Positions 24,879 through 34,487 of a stretch of 54,884 nt of DNA are shown piece after piece (within the stretch, counting starts at the first letter, position 1; each line of letters begins with the position of its first letter). The position numbers and the translations under genes are program-made. Source of the stretch: Vibrio sp. 05-20-BW147 (lineage in GTDB: Bacteria; Pseudomonadota; Gammaproteobacteria; Enterobacterales; Vibrionaceae); the NCBI RefSeq assembly GCF_013369385.1, contig NZ_SZTO01000022.1, positions 1 through 54,884 on the forward strand. Direction: 5' to 3'. The notes beneath the pieces were generated by a model that did not search any database, had not been told where the DNA came from, and was given only the letters and a program-made list of their open reading frames with translations.

Positions 24879-26552
24879 ATGACCACATTGCCACTCTCAT
24901 TACAACGTCAACAAGAAATCATTTTACTTTGGGACAAGTTCAAGCAAGACAAACAAAGTGAGTTAGTCTTCATTGCTCGCGAACAAAAGCAATTGTCTGC
25001 CGATTTGAAGGTGTATGTCGATAAACTGCACCAGCAGACGTTTACTCTAACAGAGTATACAAATCGTAAAACGAGTGACAAAGATCAAGTACCAGGTGGG
25101 TATTTGTGCAACTTCTTGGAGCGCACAACCAAGGGAATTTACGGTTCGTCTAAGCCAGGTAATGCGACGAATTTTGAAGTAAAGCTGAATAGCGATGGCG
25201 AAACCTATACGATTCGTAAGAATCTAAAGAAGACCTCAGCAGCACAAACCGAAGACAGTAAAGAGGATGCAGACCGTTATTTTCAAGCGCACATACTCCC
25301 TATTTTTGAGGCTATTGTTAGTGATAAAGCGCTGGCTGAAAAAATGGATCATATTGACCACGCGGAGTATGCGGCTAAGCAGATCCTAAGAAAGCTCATT
25401 GCTATCCATAATCCTTATCATTTTGTGTTTATCTATTCGGACTCGGTCATCGATGATCTCTATGATGAGTTTGTAAACAGCGATGCGACGTCAAACCTGA
25501 GAAAGAACTTCGAAGTCAGAGCGTTTTTTAATCAGCTATTGAACCTAGACCAAAACAACGAGCTCGACGATGTATTGCTCTCGGAATTTTTATGGCAGTA
25601 TGCCACGACACAAGTACTGGTGGATGAAGACACACCTAATGTTATTTTGTATGGCCCTCCGGGGACAGGCAAAACTTACGCAGTCAAAAATAGCCTTGAT
25701 TTCCTCTGCCAAGGTGACCGTGAACGCTACGAGTTTGTTCAGTTTCACCCATCTTTCTCTTATGAAGACTTCATTGAAGGCATCAAACCCAAAGGTGTAA
25801 CCAAAGACGGTAGCATCAAGTTTGAATTGGTTGATGGTGTGTTTAAGCGTTTTTGTAAAAAAGCGAAAGCTAACCCTAGCAAGCCTTACTATTTTGTCGT
25901 CGATGAAATTAACCGTGCAAATTTGTCATCTGTGTTTGGTGAAACCCTGCTGTGCCTTGAAAAAGACTACCGACATGATCTCCACGACCAGAACGGAGGT
26001 TCGAAGAACCTGATCAAAACACAATACTCATCACTTATCGAAGACATGATTAAGGACGATGCGACCAATCAATCACTGGCATATCACTACGAGAACGGCA
26101 GTGCCTATTTCGGTGTGCCAAGTAACGTCTTTTTCATCGGGATGATGAACGATGTTGATAAGAGTATTGATGCCTTCGATTTAGCATTACGCCGTCGTTT
26201 CCAGTGGATCAGAAAAGATTGTGACTATGACGTTATCGCTAATGAAGTGAAATTCAATGGCAAAGATGAGTTCCATAATATCGAACAGTACACCGGAGCC
26301 TGTGAGAAGCTAAATCGCTATATTAGTGATGGCATTGGTCTGGGTAAGTCGTATGAGTTTGGCCACTCGTTTTTTATGAAAATAGCCACTATCGCAAAGA
26401 CGCGTACCATCACTGAGAAAAATGCCTCTACGCTGTTCACTCTGCACCTACAGCCAACGTTACGTGAGTATCTAAGGGCGATGTTTGCGGAACATGAGCT
26501 TGATAAACAAATTGAAGACGCCCGTTTGAAATTCTTAAACCCTCTTAAGTAA
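24879..26552 (+). CDS. mcrB: McrB-type AAA+ GTPase of a type IV restriction system
   Basis: 557 residues. The N-terminal 200 or so residues are the variable DNA-recognition part and match no domain I can name. The AAA+ motor has Walker A GPPGTGKT at 259-266, Walker B and the McrB signature VDEINRANLSSVFGE from 341, and MMNDVDKSID, the position of the GTP-specificity motif, near 425. A basic ALRRRF arginine-finger segment follows. McrB hydrolyses GTP to translocate DNA and activates McrC to cut modified (for example methylated) DNA. The gene is followed by mcrC after 7 bases. The short, non-E. coli-like N-terminus suggests a different modification specificity. Confidence 0.92.
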   Translation: MTTLPLSLQRQQEIILLWDKFKQDKQSELVFIAREQKQLSADLKVYVDKLHQQTFTLTEYTNRKTSDKDQVPGGYLCNFLERTTKGIYGSSKPGNATNFEVKLNSDGETYTIRKNLKKTSAAQTEDSKEDADRYFQAHILPIFEAIVSDKALAEKMDHIDHAEYAAKQILRKLIAIHNPYHFVFIYSDSVIDDLYDEFVNSDATSNLRKNFEVRAFFNQLLNLDQNNELDDVLLSEFLWQYATTQVLVDEDTPNVILYGPPGTGKTYAVKNSLDFLCQGDRERYEFVQFHPSFSYEDFIEGIKPKGVTKDGSIKFELVDGVFKRFCKKAKANPSKPYYFVVDEINRANLSSVFGETLLCLEKDYRHDLHDQNGGSKNLIKTQYSSLIEDMIKDDATNQSLAYHYENGSAYFGVPSNVFFIGMMNDVDKSIDAFDLALRRRFQWIRKDCDYDVIANEVKFNGKDEFHNIEQYTGACEKLNRYISDGIGLGKSYEFGHSFFMKIATIAKTRTITEKNASTLFTLHLQPTLREYLRAMFAEHELDKQIEDARLKFLNPLK

Positions 26553-26559
26553 GTAGACT

Positions 26560-27963
26560 ATGAAAGGTCGATTTAAAACCAATCATAATTTTTATGAGGA
26601 AGCTGCTCTGAATGAAGAGCAGCTTAGAGCATGGTTTGGCGCAAACAAGCGTCAGGCCAAAGAGCTCATCAGAACTCTTTTCAACGGTGTAACGGAATAT
26701 ACCACGAAGAAAGAGACGTTAGAGCACGTCCAAATCTTTGGCTTTAATCATAAAAACACCGTTCAAAGGCAATCGGATCCAGAGGATGAGCAGTTAATCC
26801 TAAAGCTGTATAGCAAGCAAATCGATGGTGAAGATAAGTACATTATCCAAACGGGTTTGTATGCAGGGGTGATCTATATTCACAATGTTGAAATTAGCAT
26901 TACCAGTGCTTACGGTGACACCTTCCTAAAAAGGATGCTCAACTCACTGTCTCACGTAATGTTGGACAACACACAATTGTCTGGCGTGTTGTCGAATCAA
27001 CCCAATGAGTTTGAAAACATCATCGCTTACTTGTTTGTGCAGTCGTTAGAAAGGTCAGCGGTGTTGGGATTGCCTCAACGTTATCAACTTCATCACCAAC
27101 ATAGCCACAAAGTGCGCGGCAAGGTGGATGTTAACCAGTATTTAAAACGCTGTGTTCCATTTACCGGCAAGATCACCACATCATACCGTGAGCAGCAATA
27201 TGAGCAGATTATCGTTGATGTGCTCTACTTGGCTTGCCGAACCCTAGAGAAGAAAATGGGTAGGCATTTCTTAAATAAAGTGTCGGGCATCTATCAACAA
27301 CTTGCCATGCACTTCTCTGGCCGCTGGCCAGTGGTCAACGACATAAAACAAGTGACTCAACATCCAAACCTGATTCATCCAATGTACCAAGGCTACAAAC
27401 AAACGTTGGCTTATGCCGTACTGATTCTGACGGAAAAGAGTGCAGAGTTGAGTACGGAGTCTGAATACGTTGAGGTGAAAGGCTATCTCTTTGATATCGC
27501 ACAGCTGTTTGAAATGTATTTAGAATCGATCCTGAGTCACTATCTTCCTGATTGGCTAGTGTCGAGCCAGCAGAAACTCACGGTTTATCAAGGCACTTTC
27601 TTCGAGCGGAATATGTATCCTGATTTAGTACTGACACACATAGAAACTGGCAAAATCATGGTCTTTGATGCCAAATTTAAGCGGATGAGCTCGGACTACA
27701 GAGATCTCGATAGGGCAGATTTCTATCAAATTCATGCTTATATGGCGTATTACCAGCAGCAACTGCAAGTGGGTGGCTTGCTCTATCCGTGTGAACAGCC
27801 TATCGATCCCAATATATGTTATGCCAATCAAGTCATGGGGCAGGTACCGAAATCAACGGCTCACTTTATTGTTGATGGTGTGTATGTGAATGAGGGGATG
27901 AGTATGAGTGATATTATTGCGAGCGAAGAGCAGATGGTGCGAAGAATTGAGAGTTTGGTGTGA
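26560..27963 (+). CDS. mcrC: McrC-type nuclease subunit
   Basis: 467 residues. The C-terminal domain carries the PD-(D/E)XK nuclease core: PDLVLTHIE (catalytic Asp near 352), then VFDAKFKRM near 369-375. RGKVDVNQYLK in the middle (about 188) is the conserved segment of McrC/LlaJI-like subunits. The N-terminal part interacts with McrB in the family. It lies 7 bases after mcrB on the same strand, so both form one operon. All nuclease residues appear intact, so the system is probably functional. Confidence 0.92.
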   Translation: MKGRFKTNHNFYEEAALNEEQLRAWFGANKRQAKELIRTLFNGVTEYTTKKETLEHVQIFGFNHKNTVQRQSDPEDEQLILKLYSKQIDGEDKYIIQTGLYAGVIYIHNVEISITSAYGDTFLKRMLNSLSHVMLDNTQLSGVLSNQPNEFENIIAYLFVQSLERSAVLGLPQRYQLHHQHSHKVRGKVDVNQYLKRCVPFTGKITTSYREQQYEQIIVDVLYLACRTLEKKMGRHFLNKVSGIYQQLAMHFSGRWPVVNDIKQVTQHPNLIHPMYQGYKQTLAYAVLILTEKSAELSTESEYVEVKGYLFDIAQLFEMYLESILSHYLPDWLVSSQQKLTVYQGTFFERNMYPDLVLTHIETGKIMVFDAKFKRMSSDYRDLDRADFYQIHAYMAYYQQQLQVGGLLYPCEQPIDPNICYANQVMGQVPKSTAHFIVDGVYVNEGMSMSDIIASEEQMVRRIESLV

Positions 27964-28038
27964 AACATTGCTCTCACACGAGCTACGTCTTAATTTACCC
28001 GAAGTAGAACAAACCAAAGCACGGATGGAGCAAACACA

Positions 28039-29718
28039 ATGAACGCTAGCACAACTCGTGACATCGATATTGTTGAGCTGATGGCGCTGTGCGAAAACAG
28101 CACGTTACAAAAAGGTATCCAGCTTTCGCACAGTGGCGCGGTGCGCAAACTTACCATGATGGGTAATACTGCTACTGCACAGGTGAAAGGCAGCAATGTT
28201 TATCAAGTGAGTCTCGATTTTACGGGTGATTTGGTCGCTACGTGCACGTGCCCAGCTGCGCAATATCAACGCTTGTGCAAGCACAGTGTGGCTGTGGCGA
28301 TGTCTCTTATCGAACAGCCACAGCTCAATCAAGAGAGTGAGCGAGAGACAATCAAAAAACACCTGCAAAGCCTCGGTGAAGAGACCAGGCTAGAGATGCT
28401 GCTTGATTACCTGGAAGAAGACGAATACGCATGGAATGCGCTACTCACGAAAATCGAAATACGTGAAAAGCCAGCGGTGTACGGCGAGTTGAAAAAGTTA
28501 GTTACCCAAGCCTTACCACGAGAACAGTTGTGGGATTGGCGAGAGAGCCATGCCTATTTTCATTCAGCAGAAAACCAGTTGAGCATGATCATTGAGTCGA
28601 TGCAAAGCCTTGATACAGAGCAGCAGTGGAAGCTCATCAACTACCTTGTGGAAAGGTTGAATAAGGTACTCGAACAGATCGATGATTCAAGTGGCGATCG
28701 TTTTGGCATTGAAAGCCTAATTAATGAGCACATGCCTAACATACTGGCAAAACTTAATTGGAGTGAACAAGAAAAAGCACATTGGATGTTTGAGCGTTTG
28801 ACCCAGCATGAGTTCGATGTGTTCCCGTCGATTGAAGAGAATTTTGCCGTGGTGTGGCAAAACAACACGTACTTCCTTGATTTATGTCGACAAGCGATTG
28901 AACAAGCTTCACCAGACGAGAGTGGTTGGAATTTAAGAACATGGGCCAATCCACTCATTAAACAAAGCCCAAATTGGCTTGATGTGGTGGCCATTAAGCA
29001 AAAAATAGCGCGAACGTGCCGAGACTTCTTAGAAATTGTTGAGATGTATATCGACAACCAAGCGCCATTAGAAGCCGAGTTTTGGTTGGCGAAAGCGCGC
29101 AAAATTGCGAGCGAGTATGAACGGCAAGCGTGTGATCAGGCGCAGTTCCGCCTTTATGTTGAGCTTGGTGAAATTAAATCCGCTTGGTCGCTGGCCAATA
29201 GTCTATTAGAACGATCGCCCAGTTTTCAGCGCTATAAAGATATGGTTCTGTTTAAAGCGAATTACTCAGTGGATGACGCAGAGTTTCTTTCCCGCGTTGA
29301 GCTGTTGTTTAAGAATTCCTATCGGCTGCCAGACCAATTTAACCGTGTGTCTGAACAAACCGATGCCTTGGTGCTCTTCTATATCGACAACCAGCAATTT
29401 GACCGAGCGTGTGAATGGGTGGCAAACAATAGAGTGTCCACCAATGCGTTGCTAACGTTGGCTGATCTTGTGGTGCATGATAAGCCAAACCATGCACTCA
29501 GCTACTACCTTCGCGTTGTCACGGTGCAGATTGAGCAGACTAACAATGAAGCCTATGCCACAGCGTTAACGCTTTTACAAAAAATCGAAGGATTGCTTAA
29601 ATCGCACTCTGCGGAGTTGGCGCAGTTCTATGTTGAAATAGCTTCACTAGCACAAAGTTATAAACGCAAGCGCAATATGCTGACTTTGTTAAAACAACAC
29701 TACGCCGCCTATTTATAA
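28039..29718 (+). CDS. SWIM zinc-finger protein
   Basis: 559 residues. The SWIM motif C-x-C-x(n)-C-x-H is visible at about residues 74-86 (CTCPAAQ then LCKH), preceded by the usual beta-hairpin (KLTMMGNTATAQVKG). The remaining 450 residues are helical and repeat-like, resembling TPR-type scaffolds with many W/L/A pairs. SWIM domains bind DNA or proteins. It starts 76 bases after mcrC, so it may be cotranscribed with the restriction genes or be an independent gene. No enzymatic motif is seen. Confidence 0.88.
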   Translation: MNASTTRDIDIVELMALCENSTLQKGIQLSHSGAVRKLTMMGNTATAQVKGSNVYQVSLDFTGDLVATCTCPAAQYQRLCKHSVAVAMSLIEQPQLNQESERETIKKHLQSLGEETRLEMLLDYLEEDEYAWNALLTKIEIREKPAVYGELKKLVTQALPREQLWDWRESHAYFHSAENQLSMIIESMQSLDTEQQWKLINYLVERLNKVLEQIDDSSGDRFGIESLINEHMPNILAKLNWSEQEKAHWMFERLTQHEFDVFPSIEENFAVVWQNNTYFLDLCRQAIEQASPDESGWNLRTWANPLIKQSPNWLDVVAIKQKIARTCRDFLEIVEMYIDNQAPLEAEFWLAKARKIASEYERQACDQAQFRLYVELGEIKSAWSLANSLLERSPSFQRYKDMVLFKANYSVDDAEFLSRVELLFKNSYRLPDQFNRVSEQTDALVLFYIDNQQFDRACEWVANNRVSTNALLTLADLVVHDKPNHALSYYLRVVTVQIEQTNNEAYATALTLLQKIEGLLKSHSAELAQFYVEIASLAQSYKRKRNMLTLLKQHYAAYL

Positions 29719-29780
29719 CCTGTAGAGATAGGAAAGGCTTTAAATCGCCCACTTTCATTCCAACAAAGAAACGACCACCT

Positions 29781-29786
29781 AGGAGG
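29781..29786 (+). promoter_or_regulatory. strong ribosome-binding site deciding a TTG start
   Basis: AGGAGG lies 5 bases before TTG at 29792. The conserved NTPase N-terminus begins immediately after, so TTG is the start and no ATG alternative preserves the P-loop. Confidence 0.85.
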
Positions 29787-29791
29787 TTCAT

Positions 29792-30325
29792 TTGAATCAT
29801 CGAGTTGTGTTTACCGGTGGGCCCGGGGCGGGCAAAACCTCCGTTATCGAATATCTCAATAATTTAGGCTACCCAAGTGCCCACGAAGTGGGGCGAAAAG
29901 TCATCCAAGCACAAATGCAAGCTCAAGGTAGCGCGTTACCTTGGTTGGACAAATTGGCCTTTCGCGACCAAATGGTGGCTGAAGAAATCAAAAACTATGA
30001 CGACTTTGGACATGCGGTAACCACTTTTTATGATAGAAGCATTATTGACTGCTATGGCTACAGTAAGCTTGAAAACTTACCCATTTCGACGCTTTTATCC
30101 ACGAAATGTTGCGAGTTAAGGTATGACCGTAAGGTGTTTATTTTCCCGCCGTGGGAATCGATCTATAAAAATGATCGAGAGCGAAAGCAAGATTTTAAAG
30201 AAGCTGTTGCTACGTATCGCGAGATAGTGAGTGCCTACACGCAGTTTGGTTACGATTTGCTTGAAGTGCCGATGGTTTCCGTTCGAGAGCGAGCGGAATT
30301 TATTTTAAAGAACCTCAAACCCTAA
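29792..30325 (+). CDS. AAA_28-type P-loop NTPase
   Basis: 177 residues starting at TTG. Walker A GGPGAGKT at 8-15 follows a VVFTG strand, and FYDRSIIDCYGY near 82 is the Walker B-like segment. HEVGRKVIQ and a WESIYKNDRERKQDF segment match the AAA_28 ATPase family seen in many gammaproteobacteria, often a small kinase-like protein of unknown substrate. The nucleotidyltransferase-like gene follows closely, so the two are probably an operon. Confidence 0.85.
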   Translation: MNHRVVFTGGPGAGKTSVIEYLNNLGYPSAHEVGRKVIQAQMQAQGSALPWLDKLAFRDQMVAEEIKNYDDFGHAVTTFYDRSIIDCYGYSKLENLPISTLLSTKCCELRYDRKVFIFPPWESIYKNDRERKQDFKEAVATYREIVSAYTQFGYDLLEVPMVSVRERAEFILKNLKP

Positions 30326-30357
30326 TCTTTAGTATGGCGCTATGCCTTTGGGAGAAA

Positions 30358-30888
30358 ATGGATAAGCTCATCGCCCTCATCAAAGAAGACCGAATGAGAA
30401 CAGAGGCGTTAGGCCATGTGGCCGAGTTGTCATTGCCTCAGTGTTATATTGCTGCAGGCTTTGTGCGAAATTTGGTGTGGGATTCATTACACGGTTTCGT
30501 CACTCCCTTGAATGATGTTGATGTGATCTACTTTGATCCTACAGAGTCAAACCCCGATGCTTATCTGCAATATGAAGCGCATTTAAAAGCGCGTATGCCG
30601 CAGTTCAATTGGCAGGTTCGCAATCAAGCAAAAATGCATCTTCGTAACGGTGATGAGCCATATCAAAACGCGGTAGATGCCATGCGTTATTGGCCAGAGA
30701 AAGAAACGGCGGTGGCCGTTCGGCAAGTGGCGGCGGATCACTATGAATGTGTTTCGGCGTTTGCGCTTGAATCTCTATTTCGTGGGCATATCACGCACAA
30801 TCCAAAGCGTTGTTTGGCAACATTTGAACAGCGCGTTACTTCAAAAGGGTGGTTGGCGCGCTGGCCCAAGTTAGTGGTGGTGTTGTAA
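30358..30888 (+). CDS. nucleotidyltransferase-family protein (DUF925-like)
   Basis: 176 residues from the ATG at 30358, preferred over an in-frame ATG 24 bases upstream because GGGAG precedes it. The CYIAAGFVRNLVWDSLHG segment followed by LNDVDVIYFD is the nucleotidyltransferase-fold signature with the two metal-binding Asp residues. Family members transfer nucleotides to unknown substrates. It lies 32 bases after the NTPase gene. The start choice is moderately certain. Confidence 0.85.
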   Translation: MDKLIALIKEDRMRTEALGHVAELSLPQCYIAAGFVRNLVWDSLHGFVTPLNDVDVIYFDPTESNPDAYLQYEAHLKARMPQFNWQVRNQAKMHLRNGDEPYQNAVDAMRYWPEKETAVAVRQVAADHYECVSAFALESLFRGHITHNPKRCLATFEQRVTSKGWLARWPKLVVVL

Positions 30889-31282
30889 CGTGGTGGCCAT
30901 CAACACGGGTATGGATGCTTTCTAATATCTTGGAGATATTTTTGCCAACGACGCTTTTTGTTGAGCGATATTATTCGTTATCACATACATATCTTGTACT
31001 TGATATGTCAATCGTTGCCATGACTGGCCTATCAATTCTCTCCCTCCTCTTTAAGCACAATTTTTCCAGTGTTTTTTTTGCCGATGAAAGGAGTATAGTT
31101 GGTGTTAACCCAATGTTTTATCGAACTATATTATTCAATTTTTGTTCAGTTATTAGTCAGGAATGGCTCAAAAATCAATAGGTAAAACAGGGTTGGTAAT
31201 AACAAAGCAAATAGCGCAATGTTTGCTGTAAGCAGTAATAAAAAGGCAAGTGCGAGAGAACTGGCCGACGAAGGAGAACACC
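30889..31282 (+). promoter_or_regulatory. intergenic region upstream of ldhA with two inverted repeats
   Basis: 394 bases. AATATCT (30924-30930) with AGATATT (30934-30940) is followed by a T run and could be a weak terminator of the preceding gene. ACATATC (30988-30994) with GATATGT (31002-31008) is a second perfect 7-bp repeat. The rest is AT-rich and should contain the ldhA promoter. Frames across it show no protein-like composition. Confidence 0.45.
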
Positions 31283-32278
31283 ATGATCAAGATCGCTTTT
31301 TTTAGCGCGAAATCTTATGACGAAGCCTCGTTTAATAAAGTGAATGGCAACAAAGAGTATGAGTTTCACTACCATGATTTTCGCTTGCGGCTAAAAACCA
31401 GCAAAATGGCTCAAGGTTGTGATGTGGTCTGTGCATTCGTCAATGACGATCTATCTGCCCCTGTCCTTGAGCAGTTAGCGCTTGGTGGCACAAAGCTGAT
31501 TGCGATGCGCTGTGCCGGGTTTGATAAAGTCGATCTGCAGGCGGCCAAAGAACTGGGGTTGCAAGTGGTGCGAGTGCCAGCGTACTCTCCAGAGGCGGTC
31601 GCGGAACACGCGGTTGGCATGATGATGTGTTTGAATCGTCGCTTGCATAAAGCCTATCAGCGAACTCGCGATGCCAACTTCTCGCTTGAGGGGTTAGTTG
31701 GCTTTAATTTCTACGGCAAGACCGTTGGGGTCATTGGTACGGGGAAAATTGGCCTTGCGACGATGCGGATTCTAAAAGGATTGGGGATGGAAATTCTTTG
31801 CTACGATCCTTATGAGAATCCACTGGCCATCGAAATGGGCGCGCGCTACACCACTCTCCAAGAAATTTACCAAAGTACCGATGTGATTTCGCTGCATTGT
31901 CCGATGAGCAAAGAAAATTTCCATTTACTCAATGAACACTCGTTTGAACAGATGAAAGATGGCGTGATGATCATCAACACGAGCCGCGGTGAGTTGCTTG
32001 ATTCAGCAGCGGCGATTGAAGCGCTGAAAAAAGGCAAAATAGGCGCATTGGGCCTTGATGTTTATGACAACGAGAAAGATCTGTTCTTCCAAGACAAATC
32101 GAATGATGTGATTGTCGATGACGTGTTCCGCCGTTTGTCTGCGTGCCACAACGTTTTGTTTACTGGCCATCAGGCCTTTTTAACGCATGAAGCGTTGAAC
32201 AATATTGCCTCGGTAACGCTTAACAATGTCGAGGCTTTCTTTGCTGGCAACACCTCTGGCAATGAGCTAGTGCAATAA
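31283..32278 (+). CDS. ldhA: D-lactate dehydrogenase (2-hydroxyacid dehydrogenase family)
   Basis: 331 residues, exactly the usual length of fermentative D-lactate dehydrogenase. The ATG at 31283 is chosen because AAGGAG lies 6 bases upstream; an earlier in-frame GTG has no such site. GVIGTGKIG near 150 is the NAD-binding loop, NTSRGELLDS carries the active-site Arg, and FTGHQAF the catalytic His. The enzyme reduces pyruvate to D-lactate with NADH in the cytoplasm during fermentation. A terminator follows. Confidence 0.93.
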   Translation: MIKIAFFSAKSYDEASFNKVNGNKEYEFHYHDFRLRLKTSKMAQGCDVVCAFVNDDLSAPVLEQLALGGTKLIAMRCAGFDKVDLQAAKELGLQVVRVPAYSPEAVAEHAVGMMMCLNRRLHKAYQRTRDANFSLEGLVGFNFYGKTVGVIGTGKIGLATMRILKGLGMEILCYDPYENPLAIEMGARYTTLQEIYQSTDVISLHCPMSKENFHLLNEHSFEQMKDGVMIINTSRGELLDSAAAIEALKKGKIGALGLDVYDNEKDLFFQDKSNDVIVDDVFRRLSACHNVLFTGHQAFLTHEALNNIASVTLNNVEAFFAGNTSGNELVQ

Positions 32279-32299
32279 CGGCAGCGGATGGGTTGTGTG

Positions 32300-32336
32300 A
32301 AGCAGTGCCATTCTTATTGAGCGGCACTGCTTTGAT
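32300..32336 (+). terminator. terminator after ldhA
   Basis: AAGCAGTGCC (32300-32309) and GGCACTGCTT (32323-32332) form a perfect 10-bp stem with a 13-base loop, followed by TT. Confidence 0.8.
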
Positions 32337-32497
32337 TGTGTTTTGGCGTGTTACGCTTTGTTACAACTGGCCCCATTGCCAAGGTAGGTGGTTGCTGATT
32401 AACTACTCGTCCCTAAGCAATAGAGGTATATTTTTTTAATGGACGACCCCAGTCGACGAAACACCCTTCTGAATTCCACTGATGTGGAGTTTCCCCT

Positions 32498-33268
32498 ATG
32501 TTAGAACTGTTCATGCAACCCGAAACGTGGGTTATTTTTGCCACTCTCTTTGCCTTGGAAATTGTACTTGGCGTTGACAACGTCGTATTTATTTCTGTTT
32601 TATGTGAACGCTTACCAGTAGAACAACGAAAATTCGCCCGCAATATGGGTATCACTCTTGCTGTGCTTGCACGCATTGTGTTGGTTTTTTCGATCTCGTG
32701 GGTGATGTCTCTAACGCAGCCGATCTTGTCATTTCAAGATGTTGAATTCACTGGCCGTGATGTGATCATGATTGCTGGTGGCGCATTCTTACTGGCTAAA
32801 AGTGCCAAAGAGTTGTGGTCTTGGTTAACGCAGCATGAGCATGCACATTCCACCCACGTCAGAACGGGTTTGGCTGTGGTATTGCTACAGATTGTCGCGG
32901 TGGATGCCGTTTTCTCTATGGACTCCGTTATCACGGCGGTTGGCTTGACCAATGAAGTGCCTATCATGGTCGCCGCCATTTTAGCCTCGGCAGTGGTGAT
33001 GGTGCTAACGGCTGAAAAGATCAACCATGTGGTGATTAAGTACCCAGGTTTCAAAACCTTGGCGTTACTTTTCCTGATCCTATTGGGAGGGTTGCTCATG
33101 GCCGAAGGTTTCGCAGTTCACGTGAATAAAGGCTATGTCTACTTCGCGATGGCTTTTGGTTTGATATTAGAACTTTGCCACATTCAGTTGAAGAAAAAGC
33201 AAAAGGTGAATATTCGTCGTATTCGTCCGTTAAACGTGTCTATTCAAGGCGATCTTATCCGAGGGTAA
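32498..33268 (+). CDS. TerC-family membrane protein
   Basis: 256 residues, about seven membrane segments. LEIVLGVDNVVFISVL near 20 and VDAVFSMDSVITAVGL near 138 are the two conserved acidic TerC signatures. Family members handle metal ions, with manganese export or co-translational metallation as the leading role, in the inner membrane; tellurite resistance is the historical name. No yybP-ykoY riboswitch could be recognised upstream. A terminator lies 24 bases after the stop. Confidence 0.92.
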   Translation: MLELFMQPETWVIFATLFALEIVLGVDNVVFISVLCERLPVEQRKFARNMGITLAVLARIVLVFSISWVMSLTQPILSFQDVEFTGRDVIMIAGGAFLLAKSAKELWSWLTQHEHAHSTHVRTGLAVVLLQIVAVDAVFSMDSVITAVGLTNEVPIMVAAILASAVVMVLTAEKINHVVIKYPGFKTLALLFLILLGGLLMAEGFAVHVNKGYVYFAMAFGLILELCHIQLKKKQKVNIRRIRPLNVSIQGDLIRG

Positions 33269-33292
33269 AACGCTAAAACTAGGCTATGAAGT

Positions 33293-33314
33293 AAGGCTCC
33301 GAAAGGGGCCTTAT
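33293..33314 (+). terminator. terminator after the TerC-family gene
   Basis: AAGGCTCC (33293-33300), GAAA loop, GGGGCCTT (33305-33312): an 8-bp stem with one G-T pair, 24 bases after the stop codon. Confidence 0.75.
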
Positions 33315-33605
33315 TACGTTGAGAAAGTCTTACAAAAATATCGATAAAACGGCTTGAACCAATGCCACTCCGTCCTTCTCGCGAACGCTTTAGGATGGGT
33401 CCCCGCCTGCGCGAGGATGACAAGAAAAAGACGAAATAGACAGGCAGACAAGAAACGGCTCGGGAGAGAGTTGAGTGCTTTTGTCTCCAGAAAGCTTGCC
33501 TCTTAAAGACACGACAGATGTTAATCCGCTTAGAGAGCAATTTGGGACACTTTTTAGCTAGACGAATTGGTCATACTGGCGCCATGTTCATTTATGGTGC
33601 CTATC
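33315..33605 (+). repeat. gene-free stretch with a REP-like repeat
   Basis: About 290 bases. The part 33393-33423 (GGATGGGTCCCCGCCTGCGC and on) belongs to a dispersed intergenic repeat type seen in many proteobacteria, and the bases to its left may belong to the same element. The rest should hold the promoter of the efflux operon; no protein-like frame is seen. Confidence 0.45.
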
Positions 33606-34487
33606 ATGCCTCTCAAACATCCCATCTCTTTGCTGACAGTGATTCGGTTTCATCCCTTAAAGGTTGCCGCGACTTGGATCATGGTGCTGGCGGAAAACGT
33701 CATGCTCGTTTTGCTGCCACTGTTTATTGGTTACGCCATTGATGGTGTATTAAACCAACACTATCACCCTTTGATGCTGCTGGCGCTGCTGCTTTTGGTG
33801 CTGGTGCTCATTAGTGTTGCACGGCGTTTTTACGACACTCGAGTGTATGGTTCGATTCGGGTAAAGCTGGCCAATCTTGTTGAGCGCAATTTGCGTGATT
33901 TGCCTATTTCGACCAAAGACGCACGCTTGACCATGTCTCGCGAGCTGGTGGATTTCCTTGAGAAAGATTTGCCCTCCTTACTGACGGCGGTTGTGCAGCT
34001 TGTCGCGACGCTGGTGATTCTCTCTACGTTCCATTTTTCTTTGGCACTTTGCATGCTCTTTTCTGGGTTACTGATGCTCGTTATCTATGGTGCGTTCCAC
34101 CGCACCTTTACCCAACTCAACGGCCAATTTAATGATCAAGTCGAGCAGCAGGTTAAGTTGCTCAGCGGGGTTCGCCTGTCTGCGCTCAGGGGGCACTTTG
34201 AACGTTTAAAGCAGTGCGAAATCAAGCTGTCGGATACCGAGGCGGTGGTGTACGGCCTGATCTTTATGACCTTGTTTGGTGCGGTCATCGCGAACTTATG
34301 GATGGTGAGCTTACTGGTTGAACCGACCGCAGGCCAAGTGTTCTCGATTGTGACTTACTCACTCGAGTTTGTCGAAACCGCAGTGATGTTGCCCATCACT
34401 TTGCAGACCCTTTCGCGTTTGACGGAGATAAGTCAGCGCCTCAATTACAGCGCCCTGCCACAAAAGGAGATGCCCTATGAAATTTAG
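33606..34487 (+). CDS. ABC-transporter membrane domain protein without its own ATPase
   Basis: 293 residues from the ATG at 33606 (alternatives at 33594 or TTG 33567; no strong Shine-Dalgarno decides). Several membrane spans lie in an order like a six-helix exporter domain (LLPLFIGYAIDGVL, LVATLVILSTF, LMTLFGAVIANL-type stretches) but there is no Walker A or signature motif. Its 3' end overlaps the RND adaptor gene by 11 bases, so the proteins are made together. It probably assists or regulates the efflux pump; that is inference. The orphan status is unusual for ABC exporters. Confidence 0.8.
   Translation: MPLKHPISLLTVIRFHPLKVAATWIMVLAENVMLVLLPLFIGYAIDGVLNQHYHPLMLLALLLLVLVLISVARRFYDTRVYGSIRVKLANLVERNLRDLPISTKDARLTMSRELVDFLEKDLPSLLTAVVQLVATLVILSTFHFSLALCMLFSGLLMLVIYGAFHRTFTQLNGQFNDQVEQQVKLLSGVRLSALRGHFERLKQCEIKLSDTEAVVYGLIFMTLFGAVIANLWMVSLLVEPTAGQVFSIVTYSLEFVETAVMLPITLQTLSRLTEISQRLNYSALPQKEMPYEI

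Noticed and set aside
30849..31181. 110-codon frame with hydrophobic stretches between the nucleotidyltransferase and ldhA
   Set aside because: No ribosome site, overlaps the preceding gene end and its composition follows the AT-rich spacer; likely chance.
32336..32497. yybP-ykoY manganese riboswitch before the TerC-family gene
   Set aside because: Expected because TerC genes often carry it, but no conserved helices or core sequences could be recognised.
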